From Candidatus Poribacteria bacterium (GTDB lineage: Bacteria; Poribacteria; WGA-4E; WGA-3G): a stretch of DNA of 45,856 nucleotides. The stretch spans positions 1 through 45,856 of the forward strand of contig JAJEDN010000041.1 in assembly GCA_022821495.1 (NCBI GenBank). The letters are read 5' to 3'. The notes beneath the pieces were generated by a model. It searched no databases and was not told the origin of the DNA. It saw only the letters and a list, made by a program, of their open reading frames with translations. Shown here in pieces: positions 8,457-16,078 of this stretch. Position numbers and translations under genes: made by a program. Numbering within the stretch: the first letter of the stretch is position 1; each line of letters starts with the position of its first letter.

Positions 8457-9617
8457 ATGGAACGTATCTATTTAGATTACAACGCTACAACACCACTCCG
8501 TCCCGAAGTCAGGGACGCGATGATGCCGTATCTTACTGAAGCATTCGGCAACGGTTCGAGCATCCACGCCTACGGACGCGAGGCACGCACTGCCATCGAT
8601 ACCGCACGCGAACAGGTCGCTGAACTCATCAGTGCTAAAAGTCCCAGCGAAATCATCTTTACTGGGAGCGGCACCGAGGCAGATAACCATGCCATCAAGG
8701 GACTGACCGAGCTGCAGAAGAGCCGCGGCGCGGGCAATCATATCATTACCTCCTCCGTAGAGCATCACGCCGTTTTACATACTTGCCAGTACCTTGAACA
8801 ACGCGGTTTCGAGACAACCTATTTGCCTGTAGACAGACATGGACGGATCGAGCTTGAGCAACTTCGCAGGGCAATCCGCGACACCACGGTGCTAATCTCT
8901 ATCATGCACATCAACAACGAGAACGGCACGATTCAACCGCTTGCGGAGATCTGTGAGATTGCCAACGCACATGAGATCCCCTTCCACACCGATGCTGTAC
9001 AATCGGTCGGCAAATTAGATATGGACGTTCAGGCACTCGGTGTGAACCTCCTCGCATTTTCTGGACACAAGATTTACGCACCCAAAGGCATTGGTGTCCT
9101 CTACATCCGCCGTGGCACCCGGCTGGCGAACCTCGTTCACGGTGGTGCACATGAACGCAACCGCCGCGCCGGATCCGAGAATGTCCCCGCGATTGTCGGA
9201 CTCGGCGTTGCGTCCGAACTCGCGAAACAGGAACAGGATACCTACGCACAACATCTCACTGCTTTAACGCATCGCTTGCGCGATGGCTTAGATGCACACA
9301 TCAATCGACTGCACTACAACGGACATCCCGACCACTGCGCGCCCGGTACCCTTAACGTCTCCTTTGAGGATGTGGAGGGTGAAAGCCTCATCCTCCGTCT
9401 GGATATGGAGGGTATCTGTGTCTCGACAGGTTCTGCGTGTACTTCTGGTTCTATGGAACCGTCGCATGTCCTCGCAGCACTCGGCTTACCCCCACGTTTA
9501 GCACAAGGCACCGTCCGCTTTTCGCTCGGTAGAAACACAACCGAAGCGGAGATAGATACAGTCATCGCCAAATTACCCAAAGTCATCCAACAGATGCGCA
9601 CCTTATATAGAGGATAG
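8457..9617 (+). CDS. Cysteine desulfurase (NifS/IscS family)
   Basis: A PLP-dependent enzyme that removes sulfur from cysteine as a persulfide for Fe-S cluster or thiolation pathways. The 386-residue protein has the family start YLDYNATTPL, the PLP lysine in SGHKIYAPKG (Lys205), the Asp-containing FHTDAVQS, the RAGSENVP segment and the mobile-loop active Cys328 in TGSACTSGS, which defines the NifS/IscS-like group I. There is no nifU/iscU or scaffold gene next to it. The start ATG has no clear Shine-Dalgarno and lies 31 bases after the COG3014 gene, which suggests translation from the same transcript. Confidence 0.93.
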   Translation: MERIYLDYNATTPLRPEVRDAMMPYLTEAFGNGSSIHAYGREARTAIDTAREQVAELISAKSPSEIIFTGSGTEADNHAIKGLTELQKSRGAGNHIITSSVEHHAVLHTCQYLEQRGFETTYLPVDRHGRIELEQLRRAIRDTTVLISIMHINNENGTIQPLAEICEIANAHEIPFHTDAVQSVGKLDMDVQALGVNLLAFSGHKIYAPKGIGVLYIRRGTRLANLVHGGAHERNRRAGSENVPAIVGLGVASELAKQEQDTYAQHLTALTHRLRDGLDAHINRLHYNGHPDHCAPGTLNVSFEDVEGESLILRLDMEGICVSTGSACTSGSMEPSHVLAALGLPPRLAQGTVRFSLGRNTTEAEIDTVIAKLPKVIQQMRTLYRG

Positions 9618-9631
9618 TACGCATTTCCTCT

Positions 9632-9743
9632 TAAAGTCCCCTGATAAGGGGGATTTAGGGGGTTTAGGGGTTTATAGTAAAACCCATAATTAATTGGACA
9701 CATTAATCCGCACAACCCCCCTAACCGCCCTTATCAGGGGGGA
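9632..9743. repeat. Inverted pair of CCCCTGATAAGGGG palindromic repeats
   Basis: A copy of CCCCTGATAAGGGGG plus GATTTAGGGGGTTTAGGGG (9635-9672) faces an inverted copy, CCCCCCTAACCGCCCTTATC then AGGGGGG (9716-9743). Each core is itself a palindrome and the pair can fold into a large hairpin. It occupies much of the 417-base gap after the cysteine desulfurase and may also end transcription. Related copies lie at 11588 and 11670. Confidence 0.8.
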
Positions 9744-9900
9744 ATCTGGAGATGTGGGGAGGGGCAGCTATCATTGGTAAATGTCAACTTATTTTCGGGC
9801 TTTACTATAAAACTAAAAATTTCCCCTCGCGTGCTAAATGTGCATAAGTCCTGTTAAATATTTAAACCTCACCAACAAATCACCCACCCAAATAGCCCAT

Positions 9901-9940
9901 TTTCGTGCAGCTGAAAAAGGCATCTGTCCGTTTTCGTGCA
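9901..9940 (+). promoter_or_regulatory. Paired TTTCGTGCA boxes upstream of the DUF4159 gene
   Basis: Exact TTTCGTGCA at 9901-9909 and 9932-9940, 31 bp apart, with the second ending 41 bp before the sigma-54 -24 GG. They match the pair at 2752-2790 and suggest one shared enhancer-binding regulator. Confidence 0.55.
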
Positions 9941-9979
9941 GTTAAATCGCGTATTACCCCCAAATTCAGCGTTTTAACA

Positions 9980-9995
9980 TTGGCACGGAAATTGC
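9980..9995 (+). promoter_or_regulatory. Sigma-54 promoter of the first DUF4159 gene
   Basis: TTGGCACGGAAATTGC matches the RpoN consensus TTGGCACG-N4-TTGC exactly, with GG (9982-9983) and GC (9994-9995) ten bases apart. The start codon is 41 bases downstream. Confidence 0.85.
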
Positions 9996-10034
9996 GTTTA
10001 CCTCAGCAACAACTATTTTTGGAGGTAAAAACGA

Positions 10035-11513
10035 ATGCGTACGAAAAGAACCTCAGGCGCCTTGATAACTTCCTTAGGACTTCATCTTGTCTTAGCGTTC
10101 CTTGCGGGTATTTATCTAATCACGCAAACGCCACATTTCCAAGAGTTCATAGGTGCCGAAATCCTTGAACCTACGAAACCACCGAAACCTACGGTAAAAG
10201 TTCCTATTATTAAACCGCCTATTAAACCGACTGTTCCGACGCAGAATACAGTTGTCGTTGAACCGGTACAAGTGAAACCTCGTGTAACAACCCTGTTTAG
10301 TGATAAGCACAGCTACCAACCTCAGACAGTACTTGAGTTTTCAAGTCAGACTGTCAAAGTTAATGCGCCGATTAACCCGAATGTGCCGAAAATAGTTACA
10401 TCGAATGCGGCAGCACCGTCGCCTGTAATACCGACAAACCTGCCAGTATCAGATACCCCGGATGCTTTGTCATTCTCAGCACCCGTGGCAAACGCGCCCT
10501 CCGCTGCACCTGCTAACATCGGGCGTGGCGCAGCGGGTAGTGCGGTGCAGGTAAAAGTGACTTTTGAACGTTCACCCGGTCTTGCTATGGTTCAACATGT
10601 GGGTGTCGTAAAAAGTGGCATTGATGCTGTTGATAGAAAAGTCAACCTCGGTTTCAACGAGGTACCACCCGCGCCAAGAGGTGAACCGCACGGACACGTT
10701 ATCGGTAAAGGGAAAGACATCCGTGGCGTATTCCGCTTCACTCGGATCCGGCACAGTCTCTCTGACTGGTGGGCAGATGCTTCCTCGCTCAACGCATTGA
10801 CGCAATGGCTCAACGAGCGGACAAAAATCAAGACTGACATGAATGTTGAAGGTGGCGCATTGAAACTCACCGATGCAAACCTCTTCAAATCACCGCTCGT
10901 CTTCATGACAGGACACGATCCGTCTCTCGTCCGTTCTCGGAACCTACTCGGACGGCAATATGGTGGCGGTAAGTTAGATGGTCGTCTCAGCGAGGCTGAA
11001 GCGGCTGGACTGCGTCGCTATCTCGTCGAAAAAGGCGGATTCCTCGTCTTTGATGACTGCGGCGTGAACGCACCCGCGCAGGCAATGATTCGTCTCTTCC
11101 TCGCACAGATGCGTTACGTCATACCCGAATATCATGTCGAACGGATTTCCAACAATCATGAAGTTTACAACAACTTCTATGAAATGGGCGGTCCACCTGT
11201 TGGGTTCGACATCTTCTGGTGGGGCACGCGTCCACCGAAACGGAATTACCTTGAGGGGATTTCTGTTGGGGACAAGTTGTCCGTTATCGTTGTCCGTCGT
11301 GACTATATGTGTGCCATGGAATCCGTGAGTCTTCCGACGCGGAATGTCCACTATTCACCCGGTGTCTATCGTTTCATGACGAATGTTGTGGTGTATGCGT
11401 TGACACACGGTTCAATCTCCGATTACTCCGGTTATGTACCTGAAGCCGTATTAACCAAGAAAGAACTCCCGACAAGCGCACCTCAAGCCGCAAGGGTCGG
11501 TAGTTTTGAATAG
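10035..11513 (+). CDS. DUF4159 protein with membrane-anchored Pro-rich TonB-like N-terminus, copy 1
   Basis: A 492-residue protein: a short cytoplasmic segment, one membrane helix (about residues 10-30, GLHLVLAFLAGIYLI), then a periplasmic Pro/Lys/Val-rich stretch as in TonB (KPPKPTVKVPIIKPPIKPTV). A C-terminal DUF4159 domain follows from about residue 230, beginning DIRGVFRFTRIRHSLSDWWAD. It has the conserved PLVFMTGHD, the AGLRRYLVEKGGFLVFDDCG box and the HSPGVYRF-like end. DUF4159 resembles a class I glutamine-amidotransferase-like fold, and its function is unknown. The start follows GGAGG. A near-identical paralogue lies downstream. The gene has its own sigma-54 promoter. Confidence 0.85.
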   Translation: MRTKRTSGALITSLGLHLVLAFLAGIYLITQTPHFQEFIGAEILEPTKPPKPTVKVPIIKPPIKPTVPTQNTVVVEPVQVKPRVTTLFSDKHSYQPQTVLEFSSQTVKVNAPINPNVPKIVTSNAAAPSPVIPTNLPVSDTPDALSFSAPVANAPSAAPANIGRGAAGSAVQVKVTFERSPGLAMVQHVGVVKSGIDAVDRKVNLGFNEVPPAPRGEPHGHVIGKGKDIRGVFRFTRIRHSLSDWWADASSLNALTQWLNERTKIKTDMNVEGGALKLTDANLFKSPLVFMTGHDPSLVRSRNLLGRQYGGGKLDGRLSEAEAAGLRRYLVEKGGFLVFDDCGVNAPAQAMIRLFLAQMRYVIPEYHVERISNNHEVYNNFYEMGGPPVGFDIFWWGTRPPKRNYLEGISVGDKLSVIVVRRDYMCAMESVSLPTRNVHYSPGVYRFMTNVVVYALTHGSISDYSGYVPEAVLTKKELPTSAPQAARVGSFE

Positions 11514-11587
11514 AACTTTGTGTGTGAGCGCAGTTATAGTAAAGTCGATAAATAAGTTGACATTTACCAATAACTCCACCAGCAGCC

Positions 11588-11636
11588 AAACCCCCAGATT
11601 CCCCCCTGATAAGGGAGTTAGGGGGTTAGGGGGGTT
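11588..11636. repeat. CCCCCTGATAAGGG-type palindromic repeat
   Basis: CCCCCAGATTCCCCCCTGATAAGGGAGTTAGGGG-type sequence followed by GTTAGGGGGGTT. It belongs to the same family as the copies at 9632 and 11705 and lies in the 321-base gap between the two DUF4159 genes. Confidence 0.75.
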
Positions 11637-11669
11637 AAATGCTTATAGGGCCAGTCATCTACTGTGGGT

Positions 11670-11822
11670 AACAGAACAACTTTATTAGGAGTTGCACATT
11701 GCCTCTCAAAGTCCCCTGATAAGGGGGATTTAGGGGGTTTATGGATAACAGAACAACTTTATTACAAGCTACGCATTGCCTCTCAAAGTCCCCCTGATAA
11801 GGGGGATTTAGGGGGTTTTCGG
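11670..11822 (+). repeat. Two tandem ~76-bp repeat units, each carrying the palindrome
   Basis: The units at about 11670-11745 and 11746-11822 both run TAACAGAACAACTTTATTA, then a GC..CATTGCCTCTCAAAGTCCC segment, then the CTGATAAGGGGGATTTAGGG block. They differ at a few positions. The second unit ends immediately before the GGAGG of the downstream DUF4159 gene, so the repeat forms its 5' leader. Confidence 0.8.
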
Positions 11823-11834
11823 AGGTGATGACCA

Positions 11835-13313
11835 GTGCGTGTGAAAAGAACTTCAGGTGCCTTGATCACTTCTGTGGTACTCCATCTCGCCATAGCAATT
11901 GTTACGGGTATTTATCTAATCACACAAACGCCACGATTTCAAGAGTTTATCGGTGTCGAGATGCTCCAGCTTAAAGTGCCGCCGGGACCTAAGGTGCGGA
12001 AGCCTGTTATCAAATCTGCTATTAAACCGACCGTTCCAACGCAAAATACGATCGTTGTTGAACGAATTCAGGCACAACCGCGTGTAATAGATGTACTTGT
12101 TGAAAAACAGATGTTCCAACCGCGAACGGTGTTTGAGGTACCAAAACAGACTGTCAAAGTCAATCCACCGATTGATCCGAACGTCCCGAGAGTCGTTCCG
12201 CCTCACACAGCGGTGCCAACAGCCGCAACGCACCCAAATCTGTCAGTATCAGATGCCATGGATGCCTTAGCACTCTCTGCCCCTGTAGCAAGTGTGCCTT
12301 CTATTACGTTGGATAACGTTGATCGTGGTATCACAGGCAACGTAGTGCAGGTGAAAGTCGCTTTTCGACACCCACCTGGACTCGCAATGGTTGAAAACGT
12401 TGGTGCAGCACGGGAGGCACTCAGCGATGTCGTTGAAAAAATCGTCCTCGGTAATGACGAAGTGCTGCCGTTACCCAAAGGGGACCCTGGTGGACGCGTC
12501 ATCGGTAGAGGAAAAGACATACGCGGCGTATTCCGTTTCGCACGGATCCGGCACACGCTTTCCGACTGGTGGGCGGATGCTTCTGCGCTCAACGCATTGA
12601 CGCAATGGCTCAACGAACGGACCAAAATCAGAACTGATATGAACGTTGAAGGGGGAGCGGTAAAACTCAACGATGCCAACCTCTTCAAAACGCCGCTCGT
12701 CTTTATGACAGGACATGATCCATCACTCGTCCGCTCTCGGAAACTCTTTGGATGGCGGTACGGTACCGGTAAAATGGATAGCAGTCTCACCGAGACTGAA
12801 GCGGCTGGGCTGCGTCGCTATCTCGTCGAAAGAGGCGGATTCCTCGTCTTTGATGACTGCGGCGTGAGTGCACCTGCCCAAACAATGGTGCGCCTCTTTC
12901 TCTCACAGATGCGTTACGTTATGCCAGAATATCAGGTTGAACGGATTTCCAACAATCATGAAATTTACAACAACTTCTATGAAATAGGCGGTCCGCCAAC
13001 CGGTTTTGATATCTTCTGGTGGGGCACACGTCCACCGAAACGCAACTACCTCGAAGGTATTTCTGTCGGAAACAGGTTGTCGGTTATCATTAGCCGCCGT
13101 GACTACATGTGTGCGATGGAAACTGTCAGTTATGCGACGCGTAGTGTTCATTATTCGCCCGGTGTCTACCGTTTCATGACCAACGTCGTCGTGTATGCGT
13201 TGACACACGGTTCAATTTCTGATTATTCCGATTATATTCCTGAACATCGATTAGCCGAGAAAGAACTGCCGACGCGCCTGCCCCAAGCCGCAAGGGTCGG
13301 TGATTTTGAGTAA
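11835..13313 (+). CDS. DUF4159 protein with TonB-like N-terminus, copy 2
   Basis: A 492-residue paralogue of the preceding gene, the same length with identical domain order: N-terminal membrane helix starting from KRTSGALITSVVLHL, Pro/Lys-rich spacer (KPVIKSAIKPTVPTQN), then DUF4159 with DIRGVFRFARIRHTLSDWWA, PLVFMTGHD, AGLRRYLVERGGFLVFDDCG and PPKRNYLEGISVG. The DUF4159 half is far more conserved between the copies than the middle, as expected for a domain under constraint after duplication. It uses a GTG start with GGAGG upstream inside the end of a repeat unit. No separate sigma-54 promoter is visible, so expression may depend on read-through from copy 1 or the repeat region. Confidence 0.85.
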   Translation: MRVKRTSGALITSVVLHLAIAIVTGIYLITQTPRFQEFIGVEMLQLKVPPGPKVRKPVIKSAIKPTVPTQNTIVVERIQAQPRVIDVLVEKQMFQPRTVFEVPKQTVKVNPPIDPNVPRVVPPHTAVPTAATHPNLSVSDAMDALALSAPVASVPSITLDNVDRGITGNVVQVKVAFRHPPGLAMVENVGAAREALSDVVEKIVLGNDEVLPLPKGDPGGRVIGRGKDIRGVFRFARIRHTLSDWWADASALNALTQWLNERTKIRTDMNVEGGAVKLNDANLFKTPLVFMTGHDPSLVRSRKLFGWRYGTGKMDSSLTETEAAGLRRYLVERGGFLVFDDCGVSAPAQTMVRLFLSQMRYVMPEYQVERISNNHEIYNNFYEIGGPPTGFDIFWWGTRPPKRNYLEGISVGNRLSVIISRRDYMCAMETVSYATRSVHYSPGVYRFMTNVVVYALTHGSISDYSDYIPEHRLAEKELPTRLPQAARVGDFE

Positions 13314-13355
13314 GACTTGTATCTCTCCGAGCAGCTAAATCGCACACTTTACTGA

Positions 13356-13400
13356 GGGTTATCCGGTTATCATCAAAGGTAACTGGATAGCCCTATTTTA
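13356..13400 (+). terminator. Rho-independent-like terminator after DUF4159 copy 2
   Basis: GGGTTATCCGGTTA (13356-13369) pairs with TAACTGGATAGCCC (13380-13393) with two wobble or mismatch positions and is followed by TATTTTAATTT. Confidence 0.6.
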
Positions 13401-13472
13401 ATTTCCTTTCCTTGAGTCCACCTTAAGAATACGCTTTCGTTAATGCGGTTACCAACGCCACTTACAAGCATA

Positions 13473-13525
13473 TTGACAAACGCTGTTCTTTTTCCTATTG
13501 ACAAAAAAGGCAGATCAGATAAAAT
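13473..13525 (+). promoter_or_regulatory. Tandem candidate promoters upstream of the Ldh_2 genes
   Basis: TTGACA at 13473 with TATTGA 17 bases on, and TTGACA at 13498 with TAAAAT (13520-13525) 16 bases on. The rest of the 386-base gap shows no credible gene. Confidence 0.45.
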
Positions 13526-13654
13526 AAGGTGCATATTTTGGGAATATACAACACCACTGATTAGATATGCTGACGAGGTTTCCGAATCGCGTTTACCATT
13601 CATATCAGAAATCCAACAGGTCCCTAAACCCGTCGCGAATTGACCAGAAACCTG

Positions 13655-13699
13655 CCCGTAATGAAATGGAGGGCAGCCCAGGAGGCCATAAATTAAAAA
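13655..13699 (+). repeat. Leader repeat upstream of the first Ldh_2 gene
   Basis: The outer box CCCGTAATGAAATGGAGGG (13655-13673) is followed closely by GGAGGCCATAAATTAAAAA abutting the ATG at 13700. This is a compact variant of the copies at 38299 and 39485 in which GGAGG replaces the usual CGCAAGG. Confidence 0.6.
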
Positions 13700-14776
13700 A
13701 TGGAAAAGACCCATCTACTTCACGCGCCCCATCTCCACGCTATTGCACGAAATATATTTGTCGCCGCAGGCACGACACGGCATATCGCAGAAGATGTCGC
13801 CGAAATCCTTGTCAATGCCCACCTCGCTGGGCATGACTCGCACGGACTCCTGCGCGTTCCAGCCTATTTGCGCGGGATTGATGCCGGACATCTGAAACCC
13901 GCTGCGGAACCCGAAGTCCTCGCAGAGACACCGAATACCTTACGCATTGACGCACAACACGGCTTTGGACACTACATCTCACGATGGTCAATCCATAGAG
14001 CCATCGAGAAAGCGAAATCCGCTGTCTCCTGCAGTGTCAGCATCACTAATATTGGACATATCGGACGGTTAGGTGAATATGCAGAAGCCACAGCGAGAGC
14101 CGGATGTATAGGACTTATTAGTGTCGGGGTCGGGGGCAAAGGTGCAGGACCAACGGTGCCTTATGGCGGTTCTCAAGGCACATTCAGCACCAATCCCATC
14201 GCATTGGGTGTGCCAACGGGAGACGACAGCCCATTTATCGTTGACTACGCCACGAGTATGATCGCGGAAGGGAAGATACAGGTCGCGCGGAGTAAAGGGA
14301 TAGATTTGCCGGAGGGTTGCATCCTTGATAAAAACGGGCAACCGAGTGTCAAGCCTGCCGATTTCTATGATGGCGGTGCCCTGCTCGCATTCGGGAAACA
14401 TAAAGGCTACGCACTCGCGATGTTCACGTGTCTTCTCGGTGGGTTGGCAGGAACTTATGACGTGGGAAGCGGTAGGATGAGCGGCACTTTCATGCAGGTA
14501 ATCAATGTCAACGCCTTCATACCGGTTGAAGAATACCAGAAAGGCGTACGCGCTTTCTTAGACGGCATCAAATCGACACCACCCGCACAAGGCTTTGATG
14601 AAGTGTTAGTCCCCGGAGATTTTGAATCCCGTTCCCGTGAAGCGCGATTAAAAAACGGGATTGAGATACCCGATACGATCTATAATCAACTCCAAGAGTG
14701 CGCAGATAAACTCGGCATATCTATCGGTGAAGACACCGTTGAAGACGATGACAGAGCACACTACGGTCCTATTTAG
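13700..14776 (+). CDS. Malate/L-lactate dehydrogenase (Ldh_2 family), copy 1
   Basis: A 358-residue NAD(P)-dependent oxidoreductase of the Ldh_2 family, which covers malate, L-lactate, ureidoglycolate and 2,3-diketogulonate dehydrogenases; the substrate is not predictable from the sequence. Family signatures include the HLAGHDSHGLLRVPAYL region near the N-terminus, NIGHIGRLGEYAE, the dinucleotide-region TNPIALGVPTG and the FGKHKGYALAM loop. A paralogue follows 111 bases downstream. The acidic tail SIGEDTVEDDD is specific to this copy. The start ATG sits directly on the dispersed leader repeat, with GGAGG about 14 bases upstream. Confidence 0.9.
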   Translation: MEKTHLLHAPHLHAIARNIFVAAGTTRHIAEDVAEILVNAHLAGHDSHGLLRVPAYLRGIDAGHLKPAAEPEVLAETPNTLRIDAQHGFGHYISRWSIHRAIEKAKSAVSCSVSITNIGHIGRLGEYAEATARAGCIGLISVGVGGKGAGPTVPYGGSQGTFSTNPIALGVPTGDDSPFIVDYATSMIAEGKIQVARSKGIDLPEGCILDKNGQPSVKPADFYDGGALLAFGKHKGYALAMFTCLLGGLAGTYDVGSGRMSGTFMQVINVNAFIPVEEYQKGVRAFLDGIKSTPPAQGFDEVLVPGDFESRSREARLKNGIEIPDTIYNQLQECADKLGISIGEDTVEDDDRAHYGPI

Positions 14777-14832
14777 AAATAGTAAGCGGTTAGCGATCAG
14801 CAGAGAGAATGGAAGTATGGAAAAAAGGGTAC

Positions 14833-14863
14833 CCAACCTTCCAGCCTTCCGACCTTCCAACCA
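14833..14863 (+). repeat. TTCC octamer repeat
   Basis: CCTTCCAG, CCTTCCGA and CCTTCCAA in tandem. Similar TTCC octamer arrays lie in the gaps at 16018, 28015 and 30773. Confidence 0.65.
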
Positions 14864-14865
14864 AA

Positions 14866-14887
14866 CGCCGCAAGGAAAAGTAAAAAA
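14866..14887 (+). repeat. Inner box of the leader repeat as RBS of Ldh_2 copy 2
   Basis: CGCCGCAAGGAAAAGTAAAA then AAATG: the inner box alone, with no outer box visible upstream. It provides AAGGA at 9-12 bases from the ATG at 14888. Confidence 0.7.
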
Positions 14888-15925
14888 ATGAAAAGGCACA
14901 TATTTGAAGCCGCAGACCTCCAGAAATTCACAAACGACCTCTTTGTCGCGGCAGGTACGCCACAACACATCGCGGATACCGTTGCCGAGATCTTGATAAA
15001 AGCCAACCTTGCTGGACACGATTCACACGGTGTACTTCGGATCCCTTCCTACCTTGAAGGGATTGAAAACGGCGGCATCCGTCCCGATGCCGAGCCGAAT
15101 GTCCTTCGCGAAACGGACAACACGCTGCATATTGACGGCGAGAACGGTTTCGGACACCACACTGCCCGTTATGCAATCCAGCAGGCAATCGAAAAAGCGA
15201 AACGCGGACGCACCTGCTTCGCGACGCTCATCCGGACGGGGCATATCGGCAGGCTCGGTGAATACGGTCAGGAAGCTGCTGAAGCCGGATGTATCGGGAT
15301 TGTTACAGTCGGTGGCGGCGCAAAGGGCGGTGGACGGATTCTTCCGTTCGGCGGCGCGCTCGGTGCCCTTGGGACGAACCCAATCACTATCGGGGTCCCG
15401 ACAGGTGATGATAGACCGTTTCTCATCGACTTCGCGACGAGTATGATCGCGAACGGTAAAACCTACGTCGCTGCGAGTGAAAATCGCGATCTCCCCGAAG
15501 GATGTGTCGTTGATAAACACGGAAACCCGACCATCAAAACCGCTGAATACAACGATGGCGGCAATCTGCTCGCATTTGGCAGACATAAAGGCTACGCGCT
15601 CTCCCTGTTCGTGGCACTCGTCGGTGGGTTGGGCGGAACGTTCAATATCAACGCTGGACAGATGAGCGGTCTCTACATGCAAGTGATTGATGTTAACGCG
15701 TTCCTACCGCTTGAAGAATATCAGAAAGGCGTGCGCGCATTTTTGGATGTAATCAAGGAGACACCGCCTGCCCAAGGGGTTGATGAGGTCTTGGTGCCCG
15801 GTGATTTTGAAGCCAATTCACGCGCACACCGACTCGCAAACGGGATTGATATACCCGATACGATCTATCAGCAACTCCGCGAATGCGCCGAAAAATGGGA
15901 TGTCCGTATGCCGCAAACCCAATAA
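14888..15925 (+). CDS. Malate/L-lactate dehydrogenase (Ldh_2 family), copy 2
   Basis: A 345-residue Ldh_2-family oxidoreductase, strongly similar to the preceding gene over its whole length: NLAGHDSHGVLRIPSYLEG, RTGHIGRLGEYGQEA, TNPITIGVPTGDDRPF, FGRHKGYALSLF, GVDEVLVPGDFE. The tandem arrangement suggests duplication followed by a change of substrate range. The active-site His of the family lies in the conserved GHDSHG segment. The start is fixed by the leader-repeat RBS. No regulator or transporter adjoins it that would reveal the substrate. Confidence 0.9.
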   Translation: MKRHIFEAADLQKFTNDLFVAAGTPQHIADTVAEILIKANLAGHDSHGVLRIPSYLEGIENGGIRPDAEPNVLRETDNTLHIDGENGFGHHTARYAIQQAIEKAKRGRTCFATLIRTGHIGRLGEYGQEAAEAGCIGIVTVGGGAKGGGRILPFGGALGALGTNPITIGVPTGDDRPFLIDFATSMIANGKTYVAASENRDLPEGCVVDKHGNPTIKTAEYNDGGNLLAFGRHKGYALSLFVALVGGLGGTFNINAGQMSGLYMQVIDVNAFLPLEEYQKGVRAFLDVIKETPPAQGVDEVLVPGDFEANSRAHRLANGIDIPDTIYQQLRECAEKWDVRMPQTQ

Positions 15926-16017
15926 TTTACCAGAACTCCTTCCTTCGCGAGGTAATTGAAACACTAAATAGCACTCGATCAGACGATGAAAGGTGGCAAG
16001 CATGAAAGGAGCGTCCT

Positions 16018-16055
16018 TTCCTCCGACCTTCTATTCTTCCATTCTTCCATTCCAC
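16018..16055 (+). repeat. TTCC octamer repeat
   Basis: ATTCTTCC occurs twice in tandem within a CTTCC-rich stretch in the 153-base gap before the WD40 gene. It belongs to the same class as the repeats at 14833 and 28015. Confidence 0.6.
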
Positions 16056-16078
16056 ACCTGATTTAGGAAATCCATCCT

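Noticed and set aside
11506..11688. 60-codon frame after DUF4159 copy 1
   Set aside because: It overlaps the stop of the real gene and consists mostly of palindromic repeat sequence.
13373..13714. Open frames on both strands in the gap before the Ldh_2 genes
   Set aside because: No Shine-Dalgarno and no recognisable domain; they run through promoters, a terminator and a repeat.
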